Assembly (NCBI GenBank): GCA_044868295.1
Contig: JBIOWF010000249.1
Span: forward strand, 1-7,783
DNA: 7,783 nt
Direction: 5' to 3'
Source: JBIOWF01 sp044868295
GTDB taxonomy: Bacteria; Actinomycetota; Actinomycetes; Streptosporangiales; Streptosporangiaceae
Positions 1-6,734 of the stretch are shown piece after piece (position 1 is the first letter of the stretch; each line of letters opens with the position of its first letter). The position numbers and the translations under genes are program-made. The notes beneath the pieces were generated by a model. It ran no database searches. It had not been told where the DNA came from and was given only the letters and a program-made list of their open reading frames with translations.

Positions 1-116
1 CCCATGCCGTAGAACATGGGCTGGGTGATGCGCCGGTAGGGCTCCAACAGCGACATCAGCCGGTCGATGGCCGGTTCGGAGGGCAGCTCGGGAATCTCGG
101 CGGGGTTATCGGGCAT
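1..116 (-). CDS. N-terminal fragment of an unidentified protein, possibly acyltransferase-like
   Basis: An open minus-strand frame starts with ATG at 116 and runs off the left edge without a stop, giving 38 complete codons. The protein begins MPDNPAEIPELPSEP and continues through DRLMSLLEPYRR to TQPMFYGMG. A Shine-Dalgarno GGAG lies six bases before the ATG (123-126), which supports the start. The acidic, proline-rich opening followed by an EPYRR...FYGM stretch recalls the region just before the first catalytic block of some actinobacterial lysophospholipid acyltransferase-like proteins, where FYGMENIP-type wording occurs. No catalytic motif falls inside the window, so this identity is only a suggestion. 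It lies downstream of, and on the same strand as, the gene ending at 327, with 210 bases and a hairpin between, so it may have its own promoter. Confidence 0.6.
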   Translation of the reverse strand, partial: MPDNPAEIPELPSEPAIDRLMSLLEPYRRITQPMFYGM

Positions 117-267
117 GATCTTCTCCACGTTTCCAGGCTCCTACCGGGTCGTGCTCCCCTCCTACTGCAGGGACGTCGCAGATTCGACCAGGCCCGGTCC
201 ACGGGTGACTCATGGGCTGTGCCGTGATGGTCGTGCGACTTCGGCACCGTGTTCGGGGACGAGGTTC

Positions 268-313
268 CGAGCCCGCCGGTGGGGAGATGCCAGGGGCGGG
301 CTCGAGGCCCGCC
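268..313 (-). terminator. Hairpin after the helical-protein gene, with a competing alternative stem
   Basis: GGCGGGC (295-301) and GCCCGCC (307-313) form a perfect 7-bp stem with a 5-base loop. On the minus strand it begins 13 bases past the stop at 327-329. No T-run follows, so it would be an actinobacterial-type U-less terminator or an mRNA-stabilising hairpin. The 295-304 segment also pairs perfectly over 10 bp with CGAGCCCGCC at 268-277, which gives a second, mutually exclusive stem. Confidence 0.45.
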
Positions 314-326
314 ACCGACCAGGGTG

Positions 327-758
327 TCAGTTCGAGACCTTCAGCTTGGCCGCGTCCGCGTCCATGCTCGCCAGCACTGCGTCGAGGGCCGCGTACTCGG
401 CCTCCGCGATCGCGCCGTAGGCGAAGTCGATGGTGAACTCGGCGTAATCAGCCGCGGCAGTCGCGGCGTGCTCGGCGGCCTTGGCGTCGTGCTGGGCCTT
501 CCGCTCATCGATGCGCTTCCGCGCGCGTTGCAGGTGCTCGTTCCACGACCGCTGGAAGTCGCCGGCGTGCGAGTCGGCGTCCTGCTTGACCTGCTCAGTG
601 CGCTTCTGCACCAGGCTGGCGGTTTCCTGGGTCCGCTGGCGGGCGTGGGCGACGTCCTGCTCGAGACGCTCGCGAGCCTCGGTCCGCGCCTGGGCGACGC
701 GCTTCTCTGCTTCTCTCGCCCGTACTGACAGTCGGGCCAGGTCTTCGGACAGTGTCAT
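327..758 (-). CDS. Small charged alpha-helical (coiled-coil) protein of unknown function
   Basis: A 143-residue protein starting with ATG, with a strong Shine-Dalgarno AGGAGG (765-770) six bases upstream. Residues 1 to about 100 are rich in Arg, Glu, Lys, Gln and Ala and read as a long amphipathic helix or coiled coil. There is no signal peptide and no membrane segment. A more conserved-looking block follows at about 104-130 (DYAEFTIDFAYGAIAEAEYA), with aromatic residues every few positions, which suggests a helical bundle or protein-protein interface. I do not recognise a named family and assign no catalytic role. It lies 126 bases downstream of the DUF308-type membrane protein on the same strand, so a shared transcript is plausible; a helical partner of that membrane protein is one possibility. 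The strong ribosome site and lack of frame interruptions argue for a real gene. Confidence 0.85.
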   Translation of the reverse strand: MTLSEDLARLSVRAREAEKRVAQARTEARERLEQDVAHARQRTQETASLVQKRTEQVKQDADSHAGDFQRSWNEHLQRARKRIDERKAQHDAKAAEHAATAAADYAEFTIDFAYGAIAEAEYAALDAVLASMDADAAKLKVSN

Positions 759-792
759 TCTCTTCCTCCTGTTGTGTGGTTTCTTGCGTGAG

Positions 793-828
793 TCGTGGGG
801 TGGCTGGTTGTCGTGGGATGGCTGGTTG
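793..828. repeat. Two tandem 18-bp repeats in the leader of the helical-protein gene
   Basis: TCGTGGGGTGGCTGGTTG (793-810) is followed directly by a second copy (811-828) that differs at one base (G800 against A818). The pair lies between the DUF308 gene and the helical-protein gene, about 35-70 bases upstream of the latter's start. It may be a slipped-strand duplication or a repeated protein-binding site. The unit length of 18 would keep frame, but no gene covers it. Confidence 0.8.
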
Positions 829-834
829 GGGCCT

Positions 835-856
835 GGGCGACGGTTTGAGGTCGCCC
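835..856 (-). terminator. Intercistronic hairpin after the DUF308 gene
   Basis: GGGCGAC (835-841) and GTCGCCC (850-856) make a perfect 7-bp stem around an 8-base loop. On the minus strand it lies about 28 bases past the DUF308 stop (885-887). No T-tract follows. It could be a partial terminator or an RNA-processing hairpin that lets the downstream helical-protein gene be expressed at a different level. Confidence 0.4.
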
Positions 857-884
857 TTGGCCTGGCGCGAGGCTTGTCGTGGTG

Positions 885-1460
885 TCAGGCTCGGCTGACG
901 GCCCGCTCCGGGGTGGAGCCGACCCCCGACTGGGCGGTGGCGTGTGCGCGGCGCAACCGCACCGAGAGGATCAGCGCGCCGATGCCGCTGACGATGCTGA
1001 ACAACCCGAAGACGGTGGCGAGGGTGAGGGCACCTGCGTCGGGACGGATCGCGAGCACCACGCCGAGGGCCATGGAGACCAGGCCGCCCAACATCCACCA
1101 GGCACGCTCGCCGGCGGCCTCTCCACGGCCGAACGCGAGGGCGACCTCGATCGCCCCGGTGACGAATGCCCAGGCACTCACGAACAGGGTCAGGACGACA
1201 GCGGTCATGCTCGGCCAGGCGAGGGCGATGGCGCCCGCGGCGGCTGAGAGCAGGCTCAGAAGCAGGTAGCCGAGGACCGGTCCGGCATGCGTGCTGGTGA
1301 AGGCGCGCACCGCGTCCGCGGCGGCGTTCACGAAGGCGTACACCGCGAACAAGAAGACGAACGCCCCTACCGTGATGTCCGGCCAGGCCACGGAGACCAG
1401 ACCAACGGCGATGGCGAGCACACCCTTCCAGAGCAGGGAGTCCGAGATGGACTTGAACAT
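885..1460 (-). CDS. DUF308/HdeD-family integral membrane protein
   Basis: A 191-residue protein beginning MFKSISDSLLWKGVLAIAVG, with AGGAG (1468-1472) seven bases before the ATG. It has six hydrophobic segments, at roughly 12-26, 31-48, 62-80, 85-107, 122-138 and 143-168. They form three related helical hairpins, each turning at a similar motif: AWPDIT (25-30), AWPSMT (81-86) and AIRPDAG (137-143). This threefold hairpin with a WP or RP turn is the hallmark of DUF308, the family of Escherichia coli HdeD, an inner-membrane protein linked to acid resistance. The biochemical role of the family is not established. The C-terminus is a short, basic, probably cytoplasmic tail (168-191). It is the upstream gene of a likely two-gene unit with the helical protein at 327-758. 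Length is normal for the family and nothing looks broken. Confidence 0.92.
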   Translation of the reverse strand: MFKSISDSLLWKGVLAIAVGLVSVAWPDITVGAFVFLFAVYAFVNAAADAVRAFTSTHAGPVLGYLLLSLLSAAAGAIALAWPSMTAVVLTLFVSAWAFVTGAIEVALAFGRGEAAGERAWWMLGGLVSMALGVVLAIRPDAGALTLATVFGLFSIVSGIGALILSVRLRRAHATAQSGVGSTPERAVSRA

Positions 1461-1710
1461 GGAGCATCTCCTGATGTGTCGATGACGAATGTGTCTCGTG
1501 TCCTCGCGGGCCGGTTCGTCAAGGCCGCCGGTCGGGAGCTTCCCTAGAGGCCGCGATCCACGTCTTCGACGTTAGGCGCCCGGGCGTGGCGCGAAATCCA
1601 CGAAAACCCCAGGATCTGCGGCCCCTGCTTGGCCTCGCGAACTTCCGTCGGGTCCGGTCAGGGTCCGGCCTCACGGCGATGGGCCGAAGCCAGCCGGTCA
1701 CGTGGTCGCG
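1461..1710. promoter_or_regulatory. Intergenic region upstream of the DUF308 unit, with two adjacent palindromes
   Basis: This 250-base stretch holds no convincing gene. It lies between the DUF308 start and the stop of the large LuxR regulator, both on the minus strand. It contains ACGTC-TTC-GACGT (1560-1572) and, five bases away, the perfect 10-bp palindrome CGCCCGGGCG (1577-1586), about 100-125 bases upstream of the DUF308 ATG, a sensible operator distance. ATGTGTC occurs twice, 15 bases apart (1474-1480 and 1489-1495). A TTGACG hexamer is readable on the minus strand near 1518-1523, but I find no good -10 partner. I see no clear intrinsic terminator for the LuxR gene. Confidence 0.35.
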
Positions 1711-4509
1711 TCATCTGGTGACGGCGGTGGTGACTGGGTCGCCGGCCCCGGGGCCCTGGCTGGTCACGTGGTGAGCGAGTTGGGTGCGGGAGGTCACCCC
1801 GAGCTTCCGGAAGGCGTTGCGAAGGTGGTACTCCACGGTGCTCGGCGTGACGAACAGCTGAGCAGCGATCTGCCGGTTGCCCTGACCTTCACTGACCAGG
1901 GTTGCGATCTGTGCTTCGCGCGGTGTCAGCTCCTCGGGGTGACCTACGGCCTTCTTCCGAACTCGCTCCCCAGTGGTGCGGAGCTCTACGCGGCACCGCT
2001 CCGCAAACGGCTCGAGTCCCATCGCCTCGAACATCTCCAGCGCCCTGCGTAGCTGGTCCCGTGCTTGGCCGCGGAGGCGTCGGCGGCGTAGCCACTCCCC
2101 GTAGAGCAGGTGGGTGCGAGCCACCTGAGGCATGGACCGAGTCGTGCCGAGCAGGCGCAGGGCGTCCTGATACCCCTCCTCGGCGTTGTCGGAGCCGGCT
2201 ACCAGGGCGGCAGTGGACCGGGCCAGCAGACCCCGTGCGAGCGGCGTGGCTGAGGCGCCGGCACGCTCGCTCAGCTGCTGCAGCGCACGCTCGGCGAGCT
2301 CCTGCTGGCCGGCTCGCACCGCAGCCTCGACCAGGTCAGGGAGTGCCTGCGTGGCGACAAGGGGGGTTCCGTCGACGAGGGCCGGAGTCAGGCACCCGAC
2401 GGCCGCCTCGTAGTTCCCGAGGCCGATCTCGAGGACGCCGAGCGCGTACGCCGCCACGGCCGCTTCCCCGGCGGCGCCGCGCTTGGGCGCTTCGGCGGCA
2501 ACCGCGGCTGCCATCTCGCGTGCCATCGACTCCTGCCCGCTCAGGGCGAGACCGATGACTCGGTGAGCGCCCGTTGGAGGAACGACCGCTTCATTGCGGG
2601 TCACCTGCCCGAGGTCGCGCGCCTCGGCGTCGGCTGTCCGCGCCGCTGCCAGCCGTCCGTAGTGAGCATCGACGAAGGCACTGCGGAACGCCAGGCCACC
2701 GGCGAGCCGCGCCAGGGCTCCGGTGCGGCGAGCGCCGTCGATCCAGAGCGTGCTGAGCCTCTCGGCCATCGCGTCGTCGAGGAGGTCGACGGCGGAGATG
2801 GCGGCCAGCTCGAGGCGTCGCAGAACCACGCCTGGATCGGCATCACCTCGCCGGAAGGTGCTGAGGGCTTCGCGGATTACTGGCACGCCGGCGGTGTACC
2901 CCTCCGTGAGTCGCGCGGCGTAGCCCCGGAGCAGCAGCACCGCGGCCGACTCCGACGTCGCCTCCGTGGACGGGAGCTCTAGCGCCAGGCCGGCGATTTG
3001 GTCGAGGAGGGCCGCGCAGGGGGCCCAACCGGCGAACACGGTGGACTCCAAGGCCGAGAGTAGAGCGTCCCTGGCGCCCTCAGGGTCGACCGAATGCAGT
3101 CGTCGAGCGACATCCAGGAAGGTCTCGGCTGCCTCGGCGACGCGGCCGCAGGTCGCTTCGATCGTTGCTTGCAGTCGCAGAGCCTCCGCACTCGACGCCG
3201 GGTCGTCCAGCCTCGGCGAGGCCTCCTGGAGGAGGGCGCCGGCCCGATCGATGGTGCCGGCGAGGACGTGGACCTGGGCCGCAGCCAGTTCTCGCTCGGC
3301 CCGGCGCTCCGGGTCAGGTGTGAGCTGGGCCGCCCGCTCCAGCAACAGAGCGGTGGCGGGGTAGCCGCCTCGGTTCCGCACGTGGGCAGAGGCAGCTTCG
3401 ATGTCCGCTGCCACGGCCTCGTCGCGGTGCGCGGCTGCCGCGGCGAGGTGCCAGGCTCGTACGACGACGTCGAGATCGCTGGCCGCCGCCAGAGCGCGGT
3501 GGACACGTCGACGCTGATCCGGCGGCGCCGCGTGGTAGACCGCCGAGCGGACCAGAGGGTGTACGAACCGCACGTCAGGGCCCAGCGACAGCAGACCGGC
3601 GGTCTCCGCAGCCGCCGAGGCAGCCTCGGTGATGCCGAGGTCGGCTGCTGCACGCCACAGCACGTCACCCTGCCCAGGGGTCGCGGCTGATGCCAGGAGC
3701 AGCAGTGACTGGGTGTCCACAGGCAGCTCGCGGACCCGGCGCACGAAGGACTGTTCCAGCCGGTGCCCGACCGGCAGTGGCTCGAGAAGGGGCGCCATGC
3801 CCGTGCGCTGCTCAAGCGACAGCCCGCGTGCCGCCTCCAGGACCGCAAGTGGGTTTCCGTTGGTGCCCGTCACGAGCTGGGCCGTCACGAGGGGGTCGAT
3901 CGGCCGGCTCATCGACTCCGCGAGCAGCTCCTGGGCCGCTTGGTGGGAGAGTCCGGCGATCTTCAGCCCGGGAAGTTCCGACAGCGGAGGATCGTCGTGC
4001 GGGGTTTCCCGCACCCCGAAGAGCAGTCCGACCCGATCGGCCAGTAGCCGGCGCGCGACGAAGGCCAGCACATCGCTCGACTCCTCGTCCAGCCATTGTG
4101 CGTCATCGATGACGCAGAGGACGGGCCGGACCTCGGCAGCGTCTGACAGCAGCGTGAGGGCGGCCAGACCGATCAGGAACGGGTCAGCAGGCGGACCCGA
4201 CTCCAGTCCGAACGCCACGCTGAGCGCTTGGCGCTGGGGGTCGGGAAGCCGGTCTAGTGCCGGCAGGAACGGCGCGAGAAGCTGATGCACGCCGGAGAAC
4301 CCGAGGTGCTGCTCCGACTCGGCGCCCACCAACTCGATCACCTGCATGTCCGCCGCACAGGCGACGGTGTGTTCCAGGAGCGCGGACTTGCCCACGCCCG
4401 GGTCCCCCAGGAGCACCAGCGCACGACTCTTCCCGGTTCGCACGTCGTGCAGCAACTGACCGAGCACCTGCCTTTCCACCTCACGATCGATCAACCGCAC
4501 GTCGATCAC
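1711..4509 (-). CDS. Large ATP-binding LuxR-family transcriptional regulator (LAL type)
   Basis: A 932-residue protein with a GTG start. The N-terminal AAA/NACHT-like ATPase has Walker A GDPGVGKS at 35-42 and Walker B VLCVIDD at 130-136, followed by AQWLD. A GNPLAVLEA block near 217-225 is typical of STAND-type regulators. The middle, from about 300 to 840, is Ala/Leu/Glu-rich helical repeat resembling the TPR-like sensor region of MalT and LAL proteins. The C-terminus carries a LuxR/GerE helix-turn-helix at 860-915: ELTPREAQIA, then the recognition helix around TPSTVEYHLRNAFRKLGV. Size and order match the LAL family, whose members use ATP and an inducer to switch on nearby operons. The ligand cannot be read from sequence. 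The Shine-Dalgarno before the GTG is weak (AAGG about 7 bases away). The gene is divergent from the DUF1003-kinase pair with 60 bp between, so it may control that pair, the DUF308 unit downstream, or itself. Both Walker motifs and the helix-turn-helix look intact. Confidence 0.95.
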   Translation of the reverse strand: MIDVRLIDREVERQVLGQLLHDVRTGKSRALVLLGDPGVGKSALLEHTVACAADMQVIELVGAESEQHLGFSGVHQLLAPFLPALDRLPDPQRQALSVAFGLESGPPADPFLIGLAALTLLSDAAEVRPVLCVIDDAQWLDEESSDVLAFVARRLLADRVGLLFGVRETPHDDPPLSELPGLKIAGLSHQAAQELLAESMSRPIDPLVTAQLVTGTNGNPLAVLEAARGLSLEQRTGMAPLLEPLPVGHRLEQSFVRRVRELPVDTQSLLLLASAATPGQGDVLWRAAADLGITEAASAAAETAGLLSLGPDVRFVHPLVRSAVYHAAPPDQRRRVHRALAAASDLDVVVRAWHLAAAAAHRDEAVAADIEAASAHVRNRGGYPATALLLERAAQLTPDPERRAERELAAAQVHVLAGTIDRAGALLQEASPRLDDPASSAEALRLQATIEATCGRVAEAAETFLDVARRLHSVDPEGARDALLSALESTVFAGWAPCAALLDQIAGLALELPSTEATSESAAVLLLRGYAARLTEGYTAGVPVIREALSTFRRGDADPGVVLRRLELAAISAVDLLDDAMAERLSTLWIDGARRTGALARLAGGLAFRSAFVDAHYGRLAAARTADAEARDLGQVTRNEAVVPPTGAHRVIGLALSGQESMAREMAAAVAAEAPKRGAAGEAAVAAYALGVLEIGLGNYEAAVGCLTPALVDGTPLVATQALPDLVEAAVRAGQQELAERALQQLSERAGASATPLARGLLARSTAALVAGSDNAEEGYQDALRLLGTTRSMPQVARTHLLYGEWLRRRRLRGQARDQLRRALEMFEAMGLEPFAERCRVELRTTGERVRKKAVGHPEELTPREAQIATLVSEGQGNRQIAAQLFVTPSTVEYHLRNAFRKLGVTSRTQLAHHVTSQGPGAGDPVTTAVTR

Positions 4510-4569
4510 GATAGGCCTTGGACGACCGCTGGTCGCCCGACGACGCCTCCCCTACCCGCGTGAAGCGGT
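4510..4569. promoter_or_regulatory. Short divergent promoter region with a central palindrome
   Basis: Only 60 bases separate the LuxR GTG from the DUF1003 ATG, so both promoters must sit here or inside the genes. The centre holds CGACC-GCT-GGTCG (4523-4535), an inverted repeat with 5-bp arms that could be an operator for a dimeric helix-turn-helix protein. I cannot assign clear -35 and -10 hexamers on either strand. Confidence 0.4.
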
Positions 4570-4992
4570 ATGCCGGATATTGAGGCCATGGCTTCCAGGA
4601 GTGACTCAGTCCATCACGTGCACCCGGTGACGGCGGCGATGCTGGCCCAGCGCGCCGCGGACGCTCAGCTGAGGTTGGCGGACCGGGTCACCACGTCCGC
4701 CGAACCCATGCCGTTTGTGTACCTCCACGCGGCGGCCTTCTGTCTGTGGATGCTGCTGATCGAGTCCAGCCCCTGGCCCACGCTGAAGCTCATCGTCTCC
4801 CTGGAGGCGATCTTCTTGTCGACCTTCGTCCTGATCGGGCAGAACCGCCAGGCCGCATTCCAGCAGGCTAAGGCCGACCACGACTTCGTCGAGTCAGAGC
4901 TCGAGCTGAAGACGAACACCGAGCTGACCCGACGGATCCACAGGCTGACCACAGAGCTTCACCGTCGAGTCATCCTGGAGGGAAACGGCTGA
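4570..4992 (+). CDS. DUF1003-family membrane protein
   Basis: A 140-residue protein with the DUF1003 pattern. LRLADRVT (34-41) leads into a first membrane helix (about 48-65). A short turn follows (ESSPWPTLKL, where the family usually has a DPYPF-like segment), then a second helix with LSLEA and IFLSTFVLI (77-89). The signature QNRQ comes at 91-94, then a charged C-terminal helix (DHDFVESELELKTNTELTRRIHRL) that probably faces the cytoplasm. DUF1003 proteins are small two-helix membrane proteins without an established activity. ATG 4570 is used here; ATG 4588 is an in-frame alternative, and neither has a strong ribosome site. The family core begins well after both. The gene is 13 bases upstream of the diacylglycerol-kinase gene on the same strand, so the two are very likely cotranscribed. 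The missing DPYPF-type motif is a mild divergence. Confidence 0.88.
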   Translation: MPDIEAMASRSDSVHHVHPVTAAMLAQRAADAQLRLADRVTTSAEPMPFVYLHAAAFCLWMLLIESSPWPTLKLIVSLEAIFLSTFVLIGQNRQAAFQQAKADHDFVESELELKTNTELTRRIHRLTTELHRRVILEGNG

Positions 4993-5005
4993 GGACCGCC
5001 GTCCG

Positions 5006-5962
5006 ATGACGACACAGGAACGGGTGACAGAGCGAGGACCGACGTCGCGGGGATGGCAGCCGGTGGACCCGCCCCGACGGCCAGTACTGCTCGTGAACCC
5101 GCGATCTGGCGATGGGGTCGCAATCAGGGTCCGCCTTGTCGAGCGTGCCCGCGCCCTTGGGATCCACGTGATCGTGCTCGGCCCCGGGGACGACTTCGGG
5201 CGGCTCCTCTGTGCCGCCGTGGACGGGGGAGCCGACGCACTGGGGATGGCAGGTGGCGACGGCTCGCTCGCGGTCGTGGCCGCTGCAGCCGCGGCTCACG
5301 AGCTTCCGTTCATCTGCGTCCCGGCGGGGACTCGCAACCACTTCGCTCTGGACGTCGGGGTGGACCGCCACGACGTTGTCGGCGCCCTCGATGCGTTCAT
5401 CGGGGGAGTCGAGAGCCACGTGGACATGGGCGACGTCAACGGTCGCCCCTTTCTCAACAACGTGTCGCTGGGGATCTACGGAGAGGCGGTCCGTCAGGCG
5501 GCCTACCGCGATGCCAAGGTGCGCACTCTCATGGAGACCGCCGAGAAAGTGCTCGCGCCGGGTGGCGACGCCCCCGAGCTGCGCGTGGTAGACGACACCG
5601 GACATCTGCACGACGAGCCGGCAGTCGTGCTGGTGTCCAACAACCCCTACTCCCTGCACCGGCCCCCAGCAGGCACTCGCCCGCGGATGGACAGCGGCGA
5701 CTTGGGCGTGATCGTCCTCGACCCTCCGGAACCTGGCCCCCACCGGCCCGGCCGAGCGTGGAGAACACCCTCCCTGGAGGTCATCGCACCTGCGCCGATC
5801 CATGCGGGAGTCGATGGGGAGGCGGTGGAGCTCGAGCCGCCGCTGCGTTTCGCGATCCGGCCGAAGGCGTTGCGGATCCGGATACCGAGCCACCATCGGG
5901 GCGTCTCGCCCTCGACGCGGCGGAGTATCGGTGCAGGTCCGCGCCGACCCCGGCCGCCCTGA
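5006..5962 (+). CDS. Diacylglycerol kinase catalytic-domain protein (lipid kinase)
   Basis: A 318-residue protein of the diacylglycerol kinase/sphingosine kinase/YegS fold. Visible family motifs are VLLVNPRSGDG (27-37), the nucleotide-binding GGDGS (83-87), the PAGTRNHFALD block (106-116), and VDGE in the C-terminal lobe (269-272). These predict ATP-dependent phosphorylation of a lipid hydroxyl, most simply diacylglycerol to phosphatidate at the inner membrane face; other lipid acceptors cannot be excluded. There is no signal peptide or membrane helix. Residues after about 295 form a basic, proline-rich tail. The start is supported by AGGA (4992-4995), which overlaps the upstream gene's stop, though its spacing is long (10 bases). 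In actinobacteria this kinase often occurs fused behind a PAP2 phosphatase. Here the kinase stands alone, with a separate PAP2 gene facing it 72 bases away. It forms an operon with the DUF1003 gene. Confidence 0.93.
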   Translation: MTTQERVTERGPTSRGWQPVDPPRRPVLLVNPRSGDGVAIRVRLVERARALGIHVIVLGPGDDFGRLLCAAVDGGADALGMAGGDGSLAVVAAAAAAHELPFICVPAGTRNHFALDVGVDRHDVVGALDAFIGGVESHVDMGDVNGRPFLNNVSLGIYGEAVRQAAYRDAKVRTLMETAEKVLAPGGDAPELRVVDDTGHLHDEPAVVLVSNNPYSLHRPPAGTRPRMDSGDLGVIVLDPPEPGPHRPGRAWRTPSLEVIAPAPIHAGVDGEAVELEPPLRFAIRPKALRIRIPSHHRGVSPSTRRSIGAGPRRPRPP

Positions 5963-6034
5963 CCCCTGCCCCGGTGGCCGTGTCGGTGATTTCCCCGCCC
6001 ATGGCTCATGGCGATGGTTCCCGGGCTGGAGGGC

Positions 6035-6697
6035 TCAGCTCCTGGCTTGCGATGCGTCGGCTCCCCGCCGTGCAGGATCGATCGCTGCCATCACCATCGC
6101 GGCAGCTCCAGCTCCGAGGATGGAGCCGATGACGACATCGCTCGGGTAGTGGACACCTGTGTGGACACGTGACACGGCGACAGCACCCGCCAGCAGCCCG
6201 ATGGGCACGGAGAGGAGGGGGAGGCCGCGACCCACGGCGTAGGCGAACGCGAATGCCGACGCGGCGTGCCCCGAGGGGAACGACGTCGATGCCGGCATCG
6301 CCACGTAGCGATCCGCGAAGTCGCCGGTCTCCACCCGGGCGGGCCGTTGACGGCGGGCAACCGGCTTGATGCCCAGGTTGATGGCCGCGGAGGTCGCACC
6401 GATCGCCAGCACGCCCTCCAGAGCGGTGCGGCGGCCGCGCGCACCGCCGACCAGGGCCATCGCGCCGGCGATGCCCAGCCACAGCTTCGAGCGATCCGCC
6501 GCACTCGAGAGCCGGCGGAACGCGCCGTCCAGCCGTGGGCTCGGAGTTCCCGCGACGGCCTGGGTCACCGCCCGGTCCATCGCCCCGAGCTCCCGCAGGA
6601 CCTCGGCCCAGACGGCGGGGCGGCCGCGCCGACCCGCGCCGCGCCGCGCCAGCGCCTCCTCCATCGTCGCCCGCTCAGTGCTGCCCTGCTGGGACAT
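6035..6697 (-). CDS. PAP2-family phosphatase (phosphatidate phosphatase-like)
   Basis: A 220-residue protein with all three PAP2 signatures. KPVARRQRP (111-119) is K-x6-RP, PSGH is at 141-144, and SRVHTGVHYPSD (176-187) is SR-x5-H-x3-D, with His144 and His183 the expected catalytic pair. Hydrophobic segments lie at about 72-86, 95-110, 145-160, 163-176 and 188-205, as in the integral-membrane PAP2 proteins that remove phosphate from phosphatidate, lipid pyrophosphates or related substrates. The first 45 residues, with ELGAMDRAV and then TPSPRLDGAFRRLSSAADRSKLW, resemble the N-terminal half of the bifunctional PAP2/diacylglycerol-kinase proteins of actinobacteria. Start: ATG 6697 has a weak AAGG about 10 bases upstream; Met12 is a possible alternative. 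It is convergent with the kinase gene. Confidence 0.93.
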   Translation of the reverse strand: MSQQGSTERATMEEALARRGAGRRGRPAVWAEVLRELGAMDRAVTQAVAGTPSPRLDGAFRRLSSAADRSKLWLGIAGAMALVGGARGRRTALEGVLAIGATSAAINLGIKPVARRQRPARVETGDFADRYVAMPASTSFPSGHAASAFAFAYAVGRGLPLLSVPIGLLAGAVAVSRVHTGVHYPSDVVIGSILGAGAAAMVMAAIDPARRGADASQARS

Positions 6698-6734
6698 GAA
6701 GAGAACCTTACTGTCGTACCTGGCAGGGAGCGGG

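Noticed and set aside
595..1467. 290-codon minus-strand open frame overlapping the DUF308 and helical-protein genes
   Set aside because: It is Arg/Pro/Gly-rich out-of-frame shadow sequence. The overlapping frames encode a clear DUF308 protein and a helical protein with better ribosome sites.
1744..1755. Perfect 12-bp palindrome GGCCCCGGGGCC
   Set aside because: It lies inside the 3' end of the LuxR coding region in very GC-rich DNA, where such palindromes arise easily; it is also before the stop, so not a normal terminator.
1696..1772. GGTCACGTGGT repeated at 1696-1706 and 1762-1772
   Set aside because: One copy codes for the LuxR C-terminus and the other is just beyond its stop; 11 bp in GC-rich DNA with no further similarity is weak evidence of a functional repeat.
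2979..3848. 289-codon minus-strand open frame inside the LuxR regulator gene
   Set aside because: Same strand, shifted frame, Arg/Ser/Pro-rich with no domain; the 932-residue frame has intact ATPase and helix-turn-helix motifs.
4970..5896. 308-codon minus-strand open frame antisense to the lipid kinase
   Set aside because: No recognisable motif and a His/Arg-rich composition typical of antisense GC-rich frames; the plus strand shows all kinase motifs.
5963..6034. Search for a shared bidirectional terminator between the convergent kinase and PAP2 genes
   Set aside because: I found no stem longer than about five base pairs and no T-run on either strand.
5053..6132. 359-codon plus-strand open frame overlapping the kinase and PAP2 genes
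   Set aside because: Arg/Pro/Gly-rich shadow frame that crosses two well-supported genes on opposite strands.
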